From: Pseudonocardia phyllosphaerae
GTDB taxonomy: Bacteria > Actinomycetota > Actinomycetes > Mycobacteriales > Pseudonocardiaceae
DNA: 64,000 bases
Reading direction: 5' to 3'
NCBI RefSeq assembly: GCF_046546475.1
Contig: NZ_JBKGXS010000002.1
Coordinates: 62,001-126,000 of the forward strand
Of this stretch, positions 36,533-45,172 are shown one piece after another. Every line of letters begins with the position of its first letter. The stretch's first letter is position 1. Position numbers and translations under genes: made by a program. Below the pieces are notes generated by a model that had not been told where the DNA came from, did no database searches, and saw only the letters and a program-made list of their open reading frames with translations.

Positions 36533-37894
36533 ATGCACGACGACACGGTGACGCCTTCCCGAACTCCGGGCGACCAGGGCGAACCCGCTCCCGGCGGCGC
36601 CGAGCCGCTGCCCGCTCGTCACCCGTACGTCATGTGTGCGACGGGCTGCGGTCACCCGCACGGCGCAGGTTGGTCCGCCGTGGACGACACCTCCTCCGAC
36701 ACGACCGCCGACTCCGCCTCCGCCGACGGCCCGACCCCTGCCGGCACCGCCTCCGATGCCGCTCCGGCCACCGGCTCGGCCACCACCGGGGCCTCGGCCG
36801 CCGCGGCCACGACCGCCGCCACCGGCAAGCCGGGCGCCGGGAAGGCCGACACCGCGAAGCCGGGCTCTGCGAAGCCGGACGCCGCGAAGCCGGGATCCGG
36901 GACGAAGGCCGCCGGGAAGCCGGGCGCCGGGGCGCCCCCCGCCGCGGGCAACCCGGTCTCCGCCGACGGCCCGGACCTGCCGCACCCCGAGGAGGTCGAC
37001 ACCACCGAGTACCACGTCGACGACGAGGGCGACGACGACCCGCAGCTCGTCGGGCCGCACGGCAACCCGGTCGACACCTGGCGCGAGGGCTACCCGTACG
37101 ACACCCGGCTCAGCCGCTCGGAGTACGAGACCGAGAAGCGGCTCCTGCAGATCGAGCTGCTGAAGCTGCAGAACTGGGTGAAGGAGACCGGGAAGCGGAT
37201 CGTCGTGCTGTTCGAGGGCCGCGACGCCGCAGGCAAGGGCGGCACGATCAAGCGCTTCACCGAGCACCTGAACCCGCGCGGCTGCCGCGTCGTCGCGCTG
37301 GAGAAGCCGACCGAGCGCGAGGCAGGCCAGTGGTACTACCAGCGCTACATCGGGCACCTGCCCTCCGCCGGGGAGATCGTGCTGTTCGACCGGTCCTGGT
37401 ACAACCGCGCCGGCGTCGAGCGGGTCATGGGCTTCACCGACCCGCGCAGCTACATGGAGTTCCTGCGCTCCACCCCGGAGCTGGAGCGGATGCTCGTCCG
37501 GTCCGGGACGACCCTGGTCAAGCTGTGGTTCTCCGTCTCGCGCGACGAGCAGCGCACCCGCTTCCTGATCCGCCAGGTCGACCCAGTGCGGCAGTGGAAG
37601 CTCTCCCCGATGGACATCGCCTCACTGGACAAGTGGGAGGCCTACACCGAGGCCAAGGAGGCGATGTTCTTCTACACCGACACCAAGGACGCGCCCTGGA
37701 CGGTGATCAAGTCCAACGACAAGAAGCGCGCCCGGCTCAACGCGATGCGCTACGTGTTGTCGCTGTTCGAGTACCCCGGCAAGGACCCGGCGATCGCGAC
37801 GCCGCCGGACCCGCTGATCGTCGGCCCGGCCGCGGAGATGTTCGAGCAGGGCGAGCAGCAGGGTGCGGAGTTCCCGCCGCTGACCGAGAGCTGA
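36533..37894 (+). CDS. ppk2: Polyphosphate kinase 2 (PPK2 family)
   Basis: Transfers phosphate between polyphosphate and nucleotides. The catalytic core starts near residue 195 and has the Walker A FEGRDAAGKGGTIKR, the lid region EKPTEREAGQWYYQRY and the Walker B FDRSWYNRAGVERVMGF, as in class I enzymes. About 160 N-terminal residues are low-complexity Ala/Thr/Ser and KPG(S/A) repeats. The start is uncertain: I use the ATG at 36533, but in-frame codons at 36485 and 36680 are also possible. An acidic segment (HPEEVDTTEYHVDDEGDDD) precedes the core. Confidence 0.92.
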   Translation: MHDDTVTPSRTPGDQGEPAPGGAEPLPARHPYVMCATGCGHPHGAGWSAVDDTSSDTTADSASADGPTPAGTASDAAPATGSATTGASAAAATTAATGKPGAGKADTAKPGSAKPDAAKPGSGTKAAGKPGAGAPPAAGNPVSADGPDLPHPEEVDTTEYHVDDEGDDDPQLVGPHGNPVDTWREGYPYDTRLSRSEYETEKRLLQIELLKLQNWVKETGKRIVVLFEGRDAAGKGGTIKRFTEHLNPRGCRVVALEKPTEREAGQWYYQRYIGHLPSAGEIVLFDRSWYNRAGVERVMGFTDPRSYMEFLRSTPELERMLVRSGTTLVKLWFSVSRDEQRTRFLIRQVDPVRQWKLSPMDIASLDKWEAYTEAKEAMFFYTDTKDAPWTVIKSNDKKRARLNAMRYVLSLFEYPGKDPAIATPPDPLIVGPAAEMFEQGEQQGAEFPPLTES

Positions 37895-37912
37895 CCGGGA
37901 GCCGAACCCGGC

Positions 37913-38959
37913 TCAGGCGGGGTCCACGACCAGCGTCGTGGTGAACGAGTGCCCGACGCCCAGGCCCGGCCCGCCCGCGCGCTCCAGACCGAGCAGCGCG
38001 TGGGCGAGCCGGGCCGCGGCGTCGCGGTCGAGCGGGCCGGCTCCGGTGTAGGGCTGCAGCGCGGCGTTCCAGCGGGCGGCGAACCCGGCCAGCCAGTCCA
38101 GGACGTCACGCGGGGCCCCGCCGGTGGCGGGGGTGAACCGCAGGTCGGCGGGGTCGACCGAGGCGGGGTCGCGGAGCAGGTCGTTCACCAGGGTCCGGAA
38201 CCGCGGGACGCCCGGGTTGAAGGTGCCGGTCGCGGTGTGCCGCCCGACCAGCACCGACCGGTCGACCGCGGTGCGGGAGACGACCGTCGCGCCGGTCCCG
38301 GCCATGGCCTCGTCGAGCACGGAGGTCAGGGCCGGGGCGTCATAGAAGGTCATCGGCTCGGAGATCCCGGATCCGCCGCCGGCGAAGAAGCTCATCGCGT
38401 AGTCCCAGCGGTCGAGGTGCCAGTTCGGCTGCCACTCCACCGAGTAGCGGCCGAGGACGTCGACGACCACGGCGGCCCGCCTGCCGCGCCCGGCGACCGC
38501 GGTGAGCACGCTGCGCAGGGCGCCGACGAGCTCGTCGCGGGTCAGGTGCGAGTACGGGACGCCGCAGGACAGGTACAGGTCGAACGCGCCGCCGGGGATT
38601 CCGGAGCGGACGTCGCCGTGCACGAACGAAGCCGACGGCGACCGCACCTGCTCCCCGGCGGTCTCGACCATCTCCGGGTCGACGTCGAGGCCGACGTAGT
38701 GCAGCCGCGCCTCCTCGACGACCGCGGGGTCACCGTCGGCGGCGCGGGTGAGCAGCGAGAACCCGTCGGCGGTGCCCGAGCCGATGTCGAGCACGTCCAC
38801 CGGCCGGTCGTCCGGGAGGGCCAGCGCCGCGAGAGCCTCGGTGAGCACGCGACGGGTCACCGGTTCCTCGGAGAGCACCTTGACCGGATCGCGCCGGGAC
38901 GGGGACAGGTAGTGCTCGCTCGCCCCGCGGTACGACGGGGCCTGCTCGGCCGGGTTCAC
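37913..38959 (-). CDS. SAM-dependent class I methyltransferase
   Basis: 348 residues. The SAM-binding motif I is VDVLDIGSGTADGFSLL near residue 54, the acidic residue of motif II is in YVGLDVDPEMVE, motif III HGDVRSGIPG, and DLYLSCGVPYSHLTRDEL follows. The C-terminal 150 residues (FNPGVPRFRTLVNDLLRDP and GLGVGHSFTTTLVVD) have no domain I recognise. GTG start at 38959. It stops 18 bases from the ppk2 stop (convergent). Substrate unknown. Confidence 0.87.
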   Translation of the reverse strand: MNPAEQAPSYRGASEHYLSPSRRDPVKVLSEEPVTRRVLTEALAALALPDDRPVDVLDIGSGTADGFSLLTRAADGDPAVVEEARLHYVGLDVDPEMVETAGEQVRSPSASFVHGDVRSGIPGGAFDLYLSCGVPYSHLTRDELVGALRSVLTAVAGRGRRAAVVVDVLGRYSVEWQPNWHLDRWDYAMSFFAGGGSGISEPMTFYDAPALTSVLDEAMAGTGATVVSRTAVDRSVLVGRHTATGTFNPGVPRFRTLVNDLLRDPASVDPADLRFTPATGGAPRDVLDWLAGFAARWNAALQPYTGAGPLDRDAAARLAHALLGLERAGGPGLGVGHSFTTTLVVDPA

Positions 38960-39051
38960 ATACCCCTTCCTACTACGGACGATCTTGGCCGGGCTCGCGG
39001 TGCGGGCACCACGAGCGCAGGATCACCGGGCTCGCCGCAGCACTGGGCTCA

Positions 39052-39085
39052 CCGCGGGCGGCCGGGGCGCTCCGACCGCCCGCGG
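39052..39085 (-). terminator. Hairpin downstream of the DUF397 gene
   Basis: Perfect 10-bp stem (ccgcgggcgg at 39052-39061, ccgcccgcgg at 39076-39085) with a 14-base loop, 20 bases past the DUF397 stop. Confidence 0.7.
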
Positions 39086-39104
39086 GAGGACTGGGGGCCG
39101 GCGC

Positions 39105-39329
39105 TCAGGCCAGGTCGTCGAGCTCGCCGTTGCGGACGGCGGTGAGCAGCGCGGCGACATCGGCGGCGGGGAACGCCAGGACGGTGCCGTGCGGGTCGCG
39201 CGAGTTGCGCAGCGCCACGGCCGGGCCGGTGACGGCCAGCTCGACGCAGTTGCCCTCGTAGCCGCTGCGCACGCTCTTGCGCCACTCCAGCGCGTCGATC
39301 TCGGCGGGGCCGGTCGGGATGGAAGTCAT
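39105..39329 (-). CDS. DUF397 domain protein
   Basis: 74 residues covering a full DUF397 domain: WRKSVRSGYEGNCVELAV, then VALRNSRDPHGTVLAF and a helical end. The ATG at 39329 has gaggtga about 6 bases upstream and is preferred over a GTG two codons earlier. It lies 204 bases downstream of an XRE/DUF5753 regulator on the same strand, the usual pairing. Family knowledge: the Streptomyces Scr1/Scr2 pair behaves as a toxin-antitoxin-like system, with the DUF397 protein the small partner. Confidence 0.9.
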   Translation of the reverse strand: MTSIPTGPAEIDALEWRKSVRSGYEGNCVELAVTGPAVALRNSRDPHGTVLAFPAADVAALLTAVRNGELDDLA

Positions 39330-39510
39330 TCCCACTCACCTCACATGCACATGCATCGTCCGTTGCGGATGACGGTAGCGATCTGTGCACGCGGCGCGAC
39401 CGGATCGGGGTGCGGCCGCGCCAGGCGGTCGCCGTTCAGCGACGGGCGACACCCTGACGCACGACGACCGGTCGAACGTCGTCGCTGGTGACGGCCCTGC
39501 GACGAGGGCC

Positions 39511-39550
39511 CTGTCCGGGTCAGTGGTCGGCTGTCCGGGTCAGCGGTCGG
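39511..39550. repeat. 20-bp tandem duplication over the XRE gene stop codon
   Basis: Units 39511-39530 and 39531-39550 differ at one base. The regulator's stop codon (39540-39542, minus strand) lies in the second unit and is nearly copied in the first. The rest of the 204-base gap 39330-39539 holds nothing else I can name. Confidence 0.8.
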
Positions 39551-40436
39551 CGCGCAGCGTCGCGAGGTGGCGGACGGTCGCGTCCGGGGTGAGTGCGTCG
39601 GCGGCGAGCAGCTCCATGGCACGGCCGTAGCGTTGCACCTCGGCGTGCTTGTCGGCGTAGCTCGACCCGCCCAGCTCCTCCAGGTAGACCAGGTCGGGCA
39701 GCTCCTGCTCGGCGAAGCGCAGGATGCTGAACACGCGCTCGGCGGCGTAGCCGGACCGGTCCCAGGGCAGGATCTGGACGACGACGTTCGGCAGCTCCGC
39801 CATCTCCAGCAGGTGCTCGATCTGGGCGTCGAACACCCGCGAGCCGCCGACCCGGCGGTGCAGCACCGACTCGTCGATCACCGTCCGGAAGGTCGGGGCG
39901 TCCGGGCGGTGCAGGACGCGCTGACGGCGCAGCCGGACCTCGAGGCGCTTCTCCACGGCGTCGCGCTCGGTGGCGGGCACCTGCTCCGGCCGCCCGCCGC
40001 TGACGATCACGCGGGCGTACTCCTCGGTCTGCAGCAGACCGGGCACGAACAGCAGCTCGTAGGACGAGATCCGCGACGCCGCGGCCTCCAGGCCGACGAA
40101 GTCCTCGAACCAGGCCGGGACGACGTCGTGGTAGCGCGCCCACCAGCCGGTCTCGTTGCTCTCCGCGGCCATCGCGACGGCCTCGTCGCGCTCGGGGCCC
40201 TCGCCGACGCCGTAGAGGGTGAGCAGGTCGGCGACGTCGCGTGGCTTGAACCCGACCTTGCCTGCCTCGAGCCGGCTCATCTTGGAGTCCGACCCGCGGA
40301 TGCTGTAGGCCGCGTCCGACCGTGTCACCCCGGCCCGTTCGCGCAGCCGCCGCAGGTGGGCGCCGAGGACGATCCGGCGTGCGGTCGGCCCCCGGCCCTC
40401 ACCGGGCGATGCGGGGGCGTTGGTGCTCACGGCCAC
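39540..40436 (-). CDS. XRE-family regulator with DUF5753 domain (Scr1-like)
   Basis: 298 residues. The helix-turn-helix is at about 24-75 (LGAHLRRLRERAGVTRSDAA, then SKMSRLEAGK). The DUF5753 domain follows, with WWARYHDVVPAWFEDFVGLE, LLFVPGLLQTEEYARVI and ETVIDES-like FRTVIDESVLHRRVGG. Such proteins pair with DUF397 partners in Actinomycetota, here encoded downstream. The upstream region holds two copies of gtctcacgac 22 bases apart (40461-40470 and 40483-40492) that may bind a regulator. Confidence 0.93.
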   Translation of the reverse strand: MAVSTNAPASPGEGRGPTARRIVLGAHLRRLRERAGVTRSDAAYSIRGSDSKMSRLEAGKVGFKPRDVADLLTLYGVGEGPERDEAVAMAAESNETGWWARYHDVVPAWFEDFVGLEAAASRISSYELLFVPGLLQTEEYARVIVSGGRPEQVPATERDAVEKRLEVRLRRQRVLHRPDAPTFRTVIDESVLHRRVGGSRVFDAQIEHLLEMAELPNVVVQILPWDRSGYAAERVFSILRFAEQELPDLVYLEELGGSSYADKHAEVQRYGRAMELLAADALTPDATVRHLATLRADR

Positions 40437-40574
40437 GGGGCAGGGCCCTCCTGACGACGGGTCTCACGACAACTCACGGTACGTCTCACGACGTCTCCCG
40501 GCAGGCCTCATCGACCTGACCGATCGAGCGATCGATTCTACACATGCTCTGCGTTCCCGCGGTCGCTCCCACCG

Positions 40575-40603
40575 TTGCGCGACCCGCCGGGGGCGCGCAT
40601 ACT
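40575..40603 (+). promoter_or_regulatory. Sigma-70-like promoter of the FAD monooxygenase gene
   Basis: Minus-35 ttgcgc (40575-40580) and minus-10 catact (40598-40603) are separated by 17 bases, predicting a start near 40610, right at the edge of the palindromic operator. Confidence 0.5.
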
Positions 40604-40611
40604 CGGCCTTA

Positions 40612-40627
40612 TTCAACGCTCGTTGAA
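40612..40627. promoter_or_regulatory. TetR-type operator palindrome
   Basis: ttcaacg-ct-cgttgaa is a perfect 7-bp inverted repeat with a 2-base centre, placed between the predicted transcription start and the ribosome-binding site gggagga. Position and form fit repression of the monooxygenase gene. No TetR gene is adjacent. Confidence 0.65.
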
Positions 40628-40641
40628 ATTTGGGAGGAACC

Positions 40642-41955
40642 ATGTCGGAGCAGGCGACAACCGAGCAGGCGACGCACGGGCACACGGCACCCGAGCGCAC
40701 GACGTGCTGCGTGGTCGGGGGCGGACCGGCGGGGATGATGCTCGGGCTGCTCCTGGCCCGCGCCGGAGTCGAGGTGACGGTCCTGGAGAAGCACGGCGAC
40801 TTCCTGCGGGACTTCCGCGGCGACACCGTGCACCCGACCACCCTCGACCTGCTCGACGACCTGGGCCTCGGCGAGCGCTTCGCCGCCCTGCCGCAGAGCC
40901 GGGTCACCGAGGTCGTCCTGCCCGACGAGCGCGGCGGGGCGCAGCGCATGGGCAACTTCGACCTGCTGGCCCGGGTCGGCGTCCGGCACCCCTACGTCGC
41001 GCTCGTGCCGCAGTGGGACCTGCTCGACCTGCTCGCCGACGCCGGACGCGCCGAGCCGTCGTTCCACCTGCGGATGGACACCCGCGCCACCGGCCTGGTC
41101 CGCGAGGACGGCCGGGTCGCCGGGATCCGCTACGCCACGACGACCGGCCCGGACGGCGAGCAGGTCACCGGGGAGATCCGCGCGGACCTGACGGTGGCCT
41201 GCGACGGCAGGCACTCGCTGCTGCGCGACGAGTCCGGGCTCCCGCTGACCGAGTTCGATGTCCCGTTCGACACCTGGTGGTTCCGGCTGCCGCGCCACGC
41301 CGACGAGGACACCGCCACCCTGGTGCCGCGGATCGGGAAGGGCCGGTTCGCCGTCGTCATCCCGCGGGAGGGCTACTTCCAGATCGGCTACCTGGCGCCG
41401 AAGGGCGGCGACGCGCAGCTGCGCGCCACCGGCGTCGAGGCGTTCCGCGCCGACGTCGCCGAGCTCATGCCGGAGTTCGCCGACCGGGTCGGCGCGATCA
41501 CCTCCATCGACGACGTGAAGCACCTCGACGTGCAGCTGAACCGGCTGCGCCGGTGGAACGTCGACGGGCTGCTCTGCATCGGCGACGCCGCGCACGCGAT
41601 GTCACCGATCGGCGGCGTCGGGATCAACCTGGCGATCCAGGACGCCGTCGCCACCGCGACGCTGCTGGCCCCTCGGCTCGCGGCGGGCACCCCGGTCCCC
41701 GCCGACGCCGCCGCCCGCGTCCGCAACCGCAGGCTCCTGCCGACGATGCTGGTCCAGGGCCTGCAGCGGGCCATGCACGCGAACATCGCCGGGCCGTCGC
41801 TGCGCGGTGAGCTCGACGGCCCGCCGGCACCGCTGCTGCGTCTGGTGCGCCGGTTCCCGATCCTGCAGATCGTCCCGGCCTACCTGGTCGGGGTGGGGTT
41901 CCGGCCGGAGCGGGCCCCGGCGTTCGCCCGCCGCTCCCCCGCCCCGGTGGGCTGA
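40642..41955 (+). CDS. FAD-dependent monooxygenase, PHBH family
   Basis: 437-residue flavoprotein hydroxylase type. The FAD GxGxxG motif is VVGGGPAGMMLGLLLARAG near residue 24, the DG motif is VACDGRHSLLR near 188, and the GD motif GDAAHAMSPIGGVGINLA near 313. The Arg-rich C-terminus is family-like. Likely hydroxylates an aromatic compound using NAD(P)H and oxygen, with substrate unknown. Well-formed promoter, operator and gggagga ribosome site suggest inducible expression. It converges with the DUF3500 gene. Confidence 0.92.
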   Translation: MSEQATTEQATHGHTAPERTTCCVVGGGPAGMMLGLLLARAGVEVTVLEKHGDFLRDFRGDTVHPTTLDLLDDLGLGERFAALPQSRVTEVVLPDERGGAQRMGNFDLLARVGVRHPYVALVPQWDLLDLLADAGRAEPSFHLRMDTRATGLVREDGRVAGIRYATTTGPDGEQVTGEIRADLTVACDGRHSLLRDESGLPLTEFDVPFDTWWFRLPRHADEDTATLVPRIGKGRFAVVIPREGYFQIGYLAPKGGDAQLRATGVEAFRADVAELMPEFADRVGAITSIDDVKHLDVQLNRLRRWNVDGLLCIGDAAHAMSPIGGVGINLAIQDAVATATLLAPRLAAGTPVPADAAARVRNRRLLPTMLVQGLQRAMHANIAGPSLRGELDGPPAPLLRLVRRFPILQIVPAYLVGVGFRPERAPAFARRSPAPVG

Positions 41956-41981
41956 CGGGCGGGGTGAACTGACGGGCGGGG
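41952..41981. repeat. 13-bp duplication carrying the monooxygenase stop codon
   Basis: ctgacgggcgggg occurs at 41952-41964 and 41969-41981 (period 17). The TGA stop at 41953-41955 lies in the first copy. Confidence 0.7.
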
Positions 41982-41990
41982 GTGCGCCGG

Positions 41991-43142
41991 TCAGCTCAGG
42001 TGCCGGGCGGCCCGGTGTGCGCCGAGGACGTCGAGCCCGAAGTCCGCCGACGGGTCGCGCCACACCGAGTGGGCGTGGTTGGCGTCGCGCTGGGTGTTGT
42101 CCCACTCCAGCAGCAGCCGCGGGCCCTGCAGTCGGTAGTAGTGCGGCTCGCCGGGACGCAGCGACCCCGCCCAGGCCAGGTGCACCCGGTCCAGGGCGGC
42201 GTCGTCGTCGTAGCGGGTGATCGGGGACAGCGCGTCCGGGACCCGGCGCAGGTAGGTGGCGAGCAGGGCGCGCAGCTGCTCGCGCTGCGCGGCGTCGAGG
42301 TCCGAGGCGGGTACCCCGGCCGGGGTGCGGGACAGCGCGACGGCGGGTTTGTCACGTTCTGCGATGCCGGTGCGGTCCTCGATGGCGTCGCTGGCCTCGA
42401 CCAGCTCCGCCCACCGGTCCGCCGCGGCGAACGGCGCGCGCCAGATCCCCCGCAACGGGATCCAGTTGTCGCCCTCCGCGGGGTCGGTCCGGTTGGCGCC
42501 CACCAGGTCCGGCGGTGCGGCGTCCAGCAGCACCGCGCGGGCGCGCAGCTCGGCGGGCAGCGATCGGACGAGGTCGCGGGCCAGGTCCTCGACCGGCCCG
42601 AGCGGGCGCAGCAGGGACTCCCCCAGCAGCTGCGAGGTGGCCGGGTCGGCGCCGAGAAAGAACGGCGTGGTCGCCACGACCGCGCCGTCGACGACGAGCA
42701 CGTTGACCGACACGTGGTGCCCGCCGAACCGCCACGCCCAGGTGCCGGTCGCGCCCGGCTCGCCGAAGATCCGCAGGTGGTACGCCTGCGGGTCCCGGCC
42801 GCGGGTCCGGTCGAACAGCGCGGTGAAGCCCTCGGTGGCGTCGAGGACGTTCTCCAGCCCCATCACCGTGCACAACGTGACGTAGGCCGGGCGGGACAGC
42901 CCCGCGGCGAGCAGCTGCATCGCCGCGCGCTGCTGTGGCGGGAGCTGCTCGTGGAAGCTCAGCCCGCCGTGGTCGGTCGGGGTGTAGAACCAGCGTCGCC
43001 GCTCGGCGTCGGTACCGGCGTCACCGGACGGGGCGTGCCCGGTCGCCGTCTCGCGCTGCCCGGGGTCGAGGGTGTCCAGCCACACCCGCGCCGCCCCGGC
43101 CATCGCCGCAGCCGTGTCCCGGGTTCCCGCCTCGTCGATCAC
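41991..43142 (-). CDS. DUF3500 domain protein
   Basis: 383 residues covering the DUF3500 domain: YTPTDHGGLSFHEQLPPQQR, then GRDPQAYHLRIFGEP, GTWAWRFGGHHVSVNVLVVDG and the end RLQGPRLLLEWDNTQRDANH. GTG start at 43142. No signal peptide is obvious here. The family is uncharacterised; conserved His and Trp residues (GGHHVSVN) could bind a metal or ligand. Its start is 29 bases from the acetyl-CoA synthetase stop on the same strand, so read-through transcription from acs is likely. Confidence 0.9.
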   Translation of the reverse strand: MIDEAGTRDTAAAMAGAARVWLDTLDPGQRETATGHAPSGDAGTDAERRRWFYTPTDHGGLSFHEQLPPQQRAAMQLLAAGLSRPAYVTLCTVMGLENVLDATEGFTALFDRTRGRDPQAYHLRIFGEPGATGTWAWRFGGHHVSVNVLVVDGAVVATTPFFLGADPATSQLLGESLLRPLGPVEDLARDLVRSLPAELRARAVLLDAAPPDLVGANRTDPAEGDNWIPLRGIWRAPFAAADRWAELVEASDAIEDRTGIAERDKPAVALSRTPAGVPASDLDAAQREQLRALLATYLRRVPDALSPITRYDDDAALDRVHLAWAGSLRPGEPHYYRLQGPRLLLEWDNTQRDANHAHSVWRDPSADFGLDVLGAHRAARHLS

Positions 43143-43171
43143 GGGGCCGACCCTGCCACCTCCGGCGGGGC

Positions 43172-45088
43172 TCAGCCGCGTTCGCGGTACCCGGCTGCCA
43201 GCTGCGCGAACGCGTCCGGGTCCACCAGCGACGTCGTGTCCCCCGGCTCGCGGCCGGACGTCACGTCCAGCAGCAGCCGTCGCATGATCTTGCCGGAGCG
43301 GGTCTTCGGCAGCTCCGCCACCAGGACGACCTCGCGCGGGCGCGCGACCGGCCCCAGCTCCCGTGCGACGTGCCCGCGCAGCTCCTCGGCCAGTGACACG
43401 CCGGCCGGTGACGCGGTGCCGCCCTCGGTGACGGTCACGAACGCGACGACGGCCTGCCCGGTCGTCGCGTCCGGTGCCCCGACGACCCCGGCCTCGGCCA
43501 CCCGCGGGTGGCTGACCAGTGCGGACTCCAGCTCGATCGAGCCGAGGCGGTGCCCGGACACGTTCATGACGTCGTCGATGCGGCCCTGCAGGGTGACGTA
43601 GCCGTCGGTGTCGATCACCGCGCCGTCACCTGCCTTGTACCAGCGCTGCTGCGCGTAGTCGGCGAAGTAGGAGTCGTAGTAGCGCTGCGGGTCGCCCCAC
43701 ACGGTGCGGGCCATCGCCGGCCAGGGCCGATCGATGACCAGGATGCCGCCCTCGCAGGGGGCGCAGGTGGTGCCGTCGCGCTCGACGACACGCACCGAGA
43801 GCCCCGGCAGCGGCAGGGTCGCCGACCCGGGCTTCAGCGGGGTCACCCCGGGCAGCGGCGCGCAGATCGCGGCGCCGGTCTCGGACTGCCACCAGGTATC
43901 GACGATCGGGCAGCGCCCGCCGCCGATGACCCGGTGGAACCAGCGCCAGGCCTCCGGGTTGATCGCCTCGCCGACGCTGCCGAGCAGCCGCAGCGACGAC
44001 AGGTCGTAGCGGCCGGGGACCTGCTCGCCCCACTTCATGTACGTCCGGACCAGGGTGGGTGCGGTGTAGTACACGGTCACGCCGTAGCGCTGGATGATCT
44101 CGAAGTGCCGGCCCGGCTCCGGGGTGTCCGGGGTCCCCTCGTAGATCACCTGCGTGACGCCGTTGGACAGCGGGCCGTAGACCTCGTAGGTGTGCGCGGT
44201 GACCCAGGCGAGGTCGGCGGTGCACCAGTAGACGTCGTCGGGCTTGTGGTCGAAGCACGCCCACGACGTCCAGGACGTCTGGGTGAGGTAGCCGCCCATG
44301 GTGTGCAGCAGCCCCTTCGGCTTCCCGGTGGTACCCGAGGTGTAGACGAGCATCAGCGGGGTCTCGGCCGGGAAGAACTCGGCCTCGTGGACGTCCGGCT
44401 CGCCGTCGACGACGTCGTGCCACCAGACGTCGCGGCCCTCGGTCCAGCCGACGTCCGAGCCGGTGCGGCGGACGACGAGCACGTGCTCCAGGGAATCGAC
44501 GCCCTCGGCGGCGGCGTCGGCGTCGGCCTTGACCGGGACGGCCTTGCCGCGCCGGTACTGGCCGTCGGTGGTGACGAGCAGCTTCGCCCGGCCGTCGGTG
44601 AGCCGGAACCGCAGCGCGGACGCGGAGAACCCGCCGAAGACCAGCGAGTGGATCGCGCCGATCCGCGCGCACGCCAGCATCACCACGACCGTCTCGACCA
44701 GCACCGGCAGGTAGACGACCACGACGTCGCCCTTGCCCACGCCCAGCTCGGTCAGCGCGTGGGCGCAGCGGGCGACCTCGGCCTGCAGGTCGGCGTAGGT
44801 GACGGTGCGCCGATCACCGGGCTCGCCCTCCCAGTGCAGCGCGACCCGGTCGCCGTTGCCGGCCTCGACGTGCCGGTCGACGCAGTTTCGGGCGACGTTG
44901 AGCGTGCCGTCGGCGAACCAGGTGACCTCGGGCCAGGCCTGGCCGTCGTAGCCCTGCTCGGGCGCGCGGTCCCACTCCAGGCGGCGGGCCTGCGCCCACC
45001 AGAACGCCTCGGGGTCGGCGGCCGCCTCGGCGTAGGCACTCCCGGAGACGTTGGCGTGTGCGGCGAGGCCTGCGGGCGGATCGAACAT
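43172..45088 (-). CDS. acs: Acetyl-CoA synthetase (AMP-forming)
   Basis: 638 residues, makes acetyl-CoA from acetate, ATP and CoA through acetyl-AMP. The P-loop is YTSGTTGKPKGLLHT near residue 255, the tryptophan motif VDTWWQSETGA lies near 405, and the acetylation-site lysine is in PKTRSGKIMRRLL near 602. The ATG at 45088 has gggag 6 bases upstream and excludes a meaningless N-terminal extension. It lies 84 bases downstream of the response regulator on the same strand, so it may be controlled by, or co-transcribed with, that two-component system. Confidence 0.96.
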   Translation of the reverse strand: MFDPPAGLAAHANVSGSAYAEAAADPEAFWWAQARRLEWDRAPEQGYDGQAWPEVTWFADGTLNVARNCVDRHVEAGNGDRVALHWEGEPGDRRTVTYADLQAEVARCAHALTELGVGKGDVVVVYLPVLVETVVVMLACARIGAIHSLVFGGFSASALRFRLTDGRAKLLVTTDGQYRRGKAVPVKADADAAAEGVDSLEHVLVVRRTGSDVGWTEGRDVWWHDVVDGEPDVHEAEFFPAETPLMLVYTSGTTGKPKGLLHTMGGYLTQTSWTSWACFDHKPDDVYWCTADLAWVTAHTYEVYGPLSNGVTQVIYEGTPDTPEPGRHFEIIQRYGVTVYYTAPTLVRTYMKWGEQVPGRYDLSSLRLLGSVGEAINPEAWRWFHRVIGGGRCPIVDTWWQSETGAAICAPLPGVTPLKPGSATLPLPGLSVRVVERDGTTCAPCEGGILVIDRPWPAMARTVWGDPQRYYDSYFADYAQQRWYKAGDGAVIDTDGYVTLQGRIDDVMNVSGHRLGSIELESALVSHPRVAEAGVVGAPDATTGQAVVAFVTVTEGGTASPAGVSLAEELRGHVARELGPVARPREVVLVAELPKTRSGKIMRRLLLDVTSGREPGDTTSLVDPDAFAQLAAGYRERG

Positions 45089-45172
45089 CACGCTCCCGAT
45101 CCTCACCCGGGTGCACCGCCGGGGCCCACGTGAGTGCTCCCACAGCCGCCGTCCCGCAGCGGACGGCACCGT

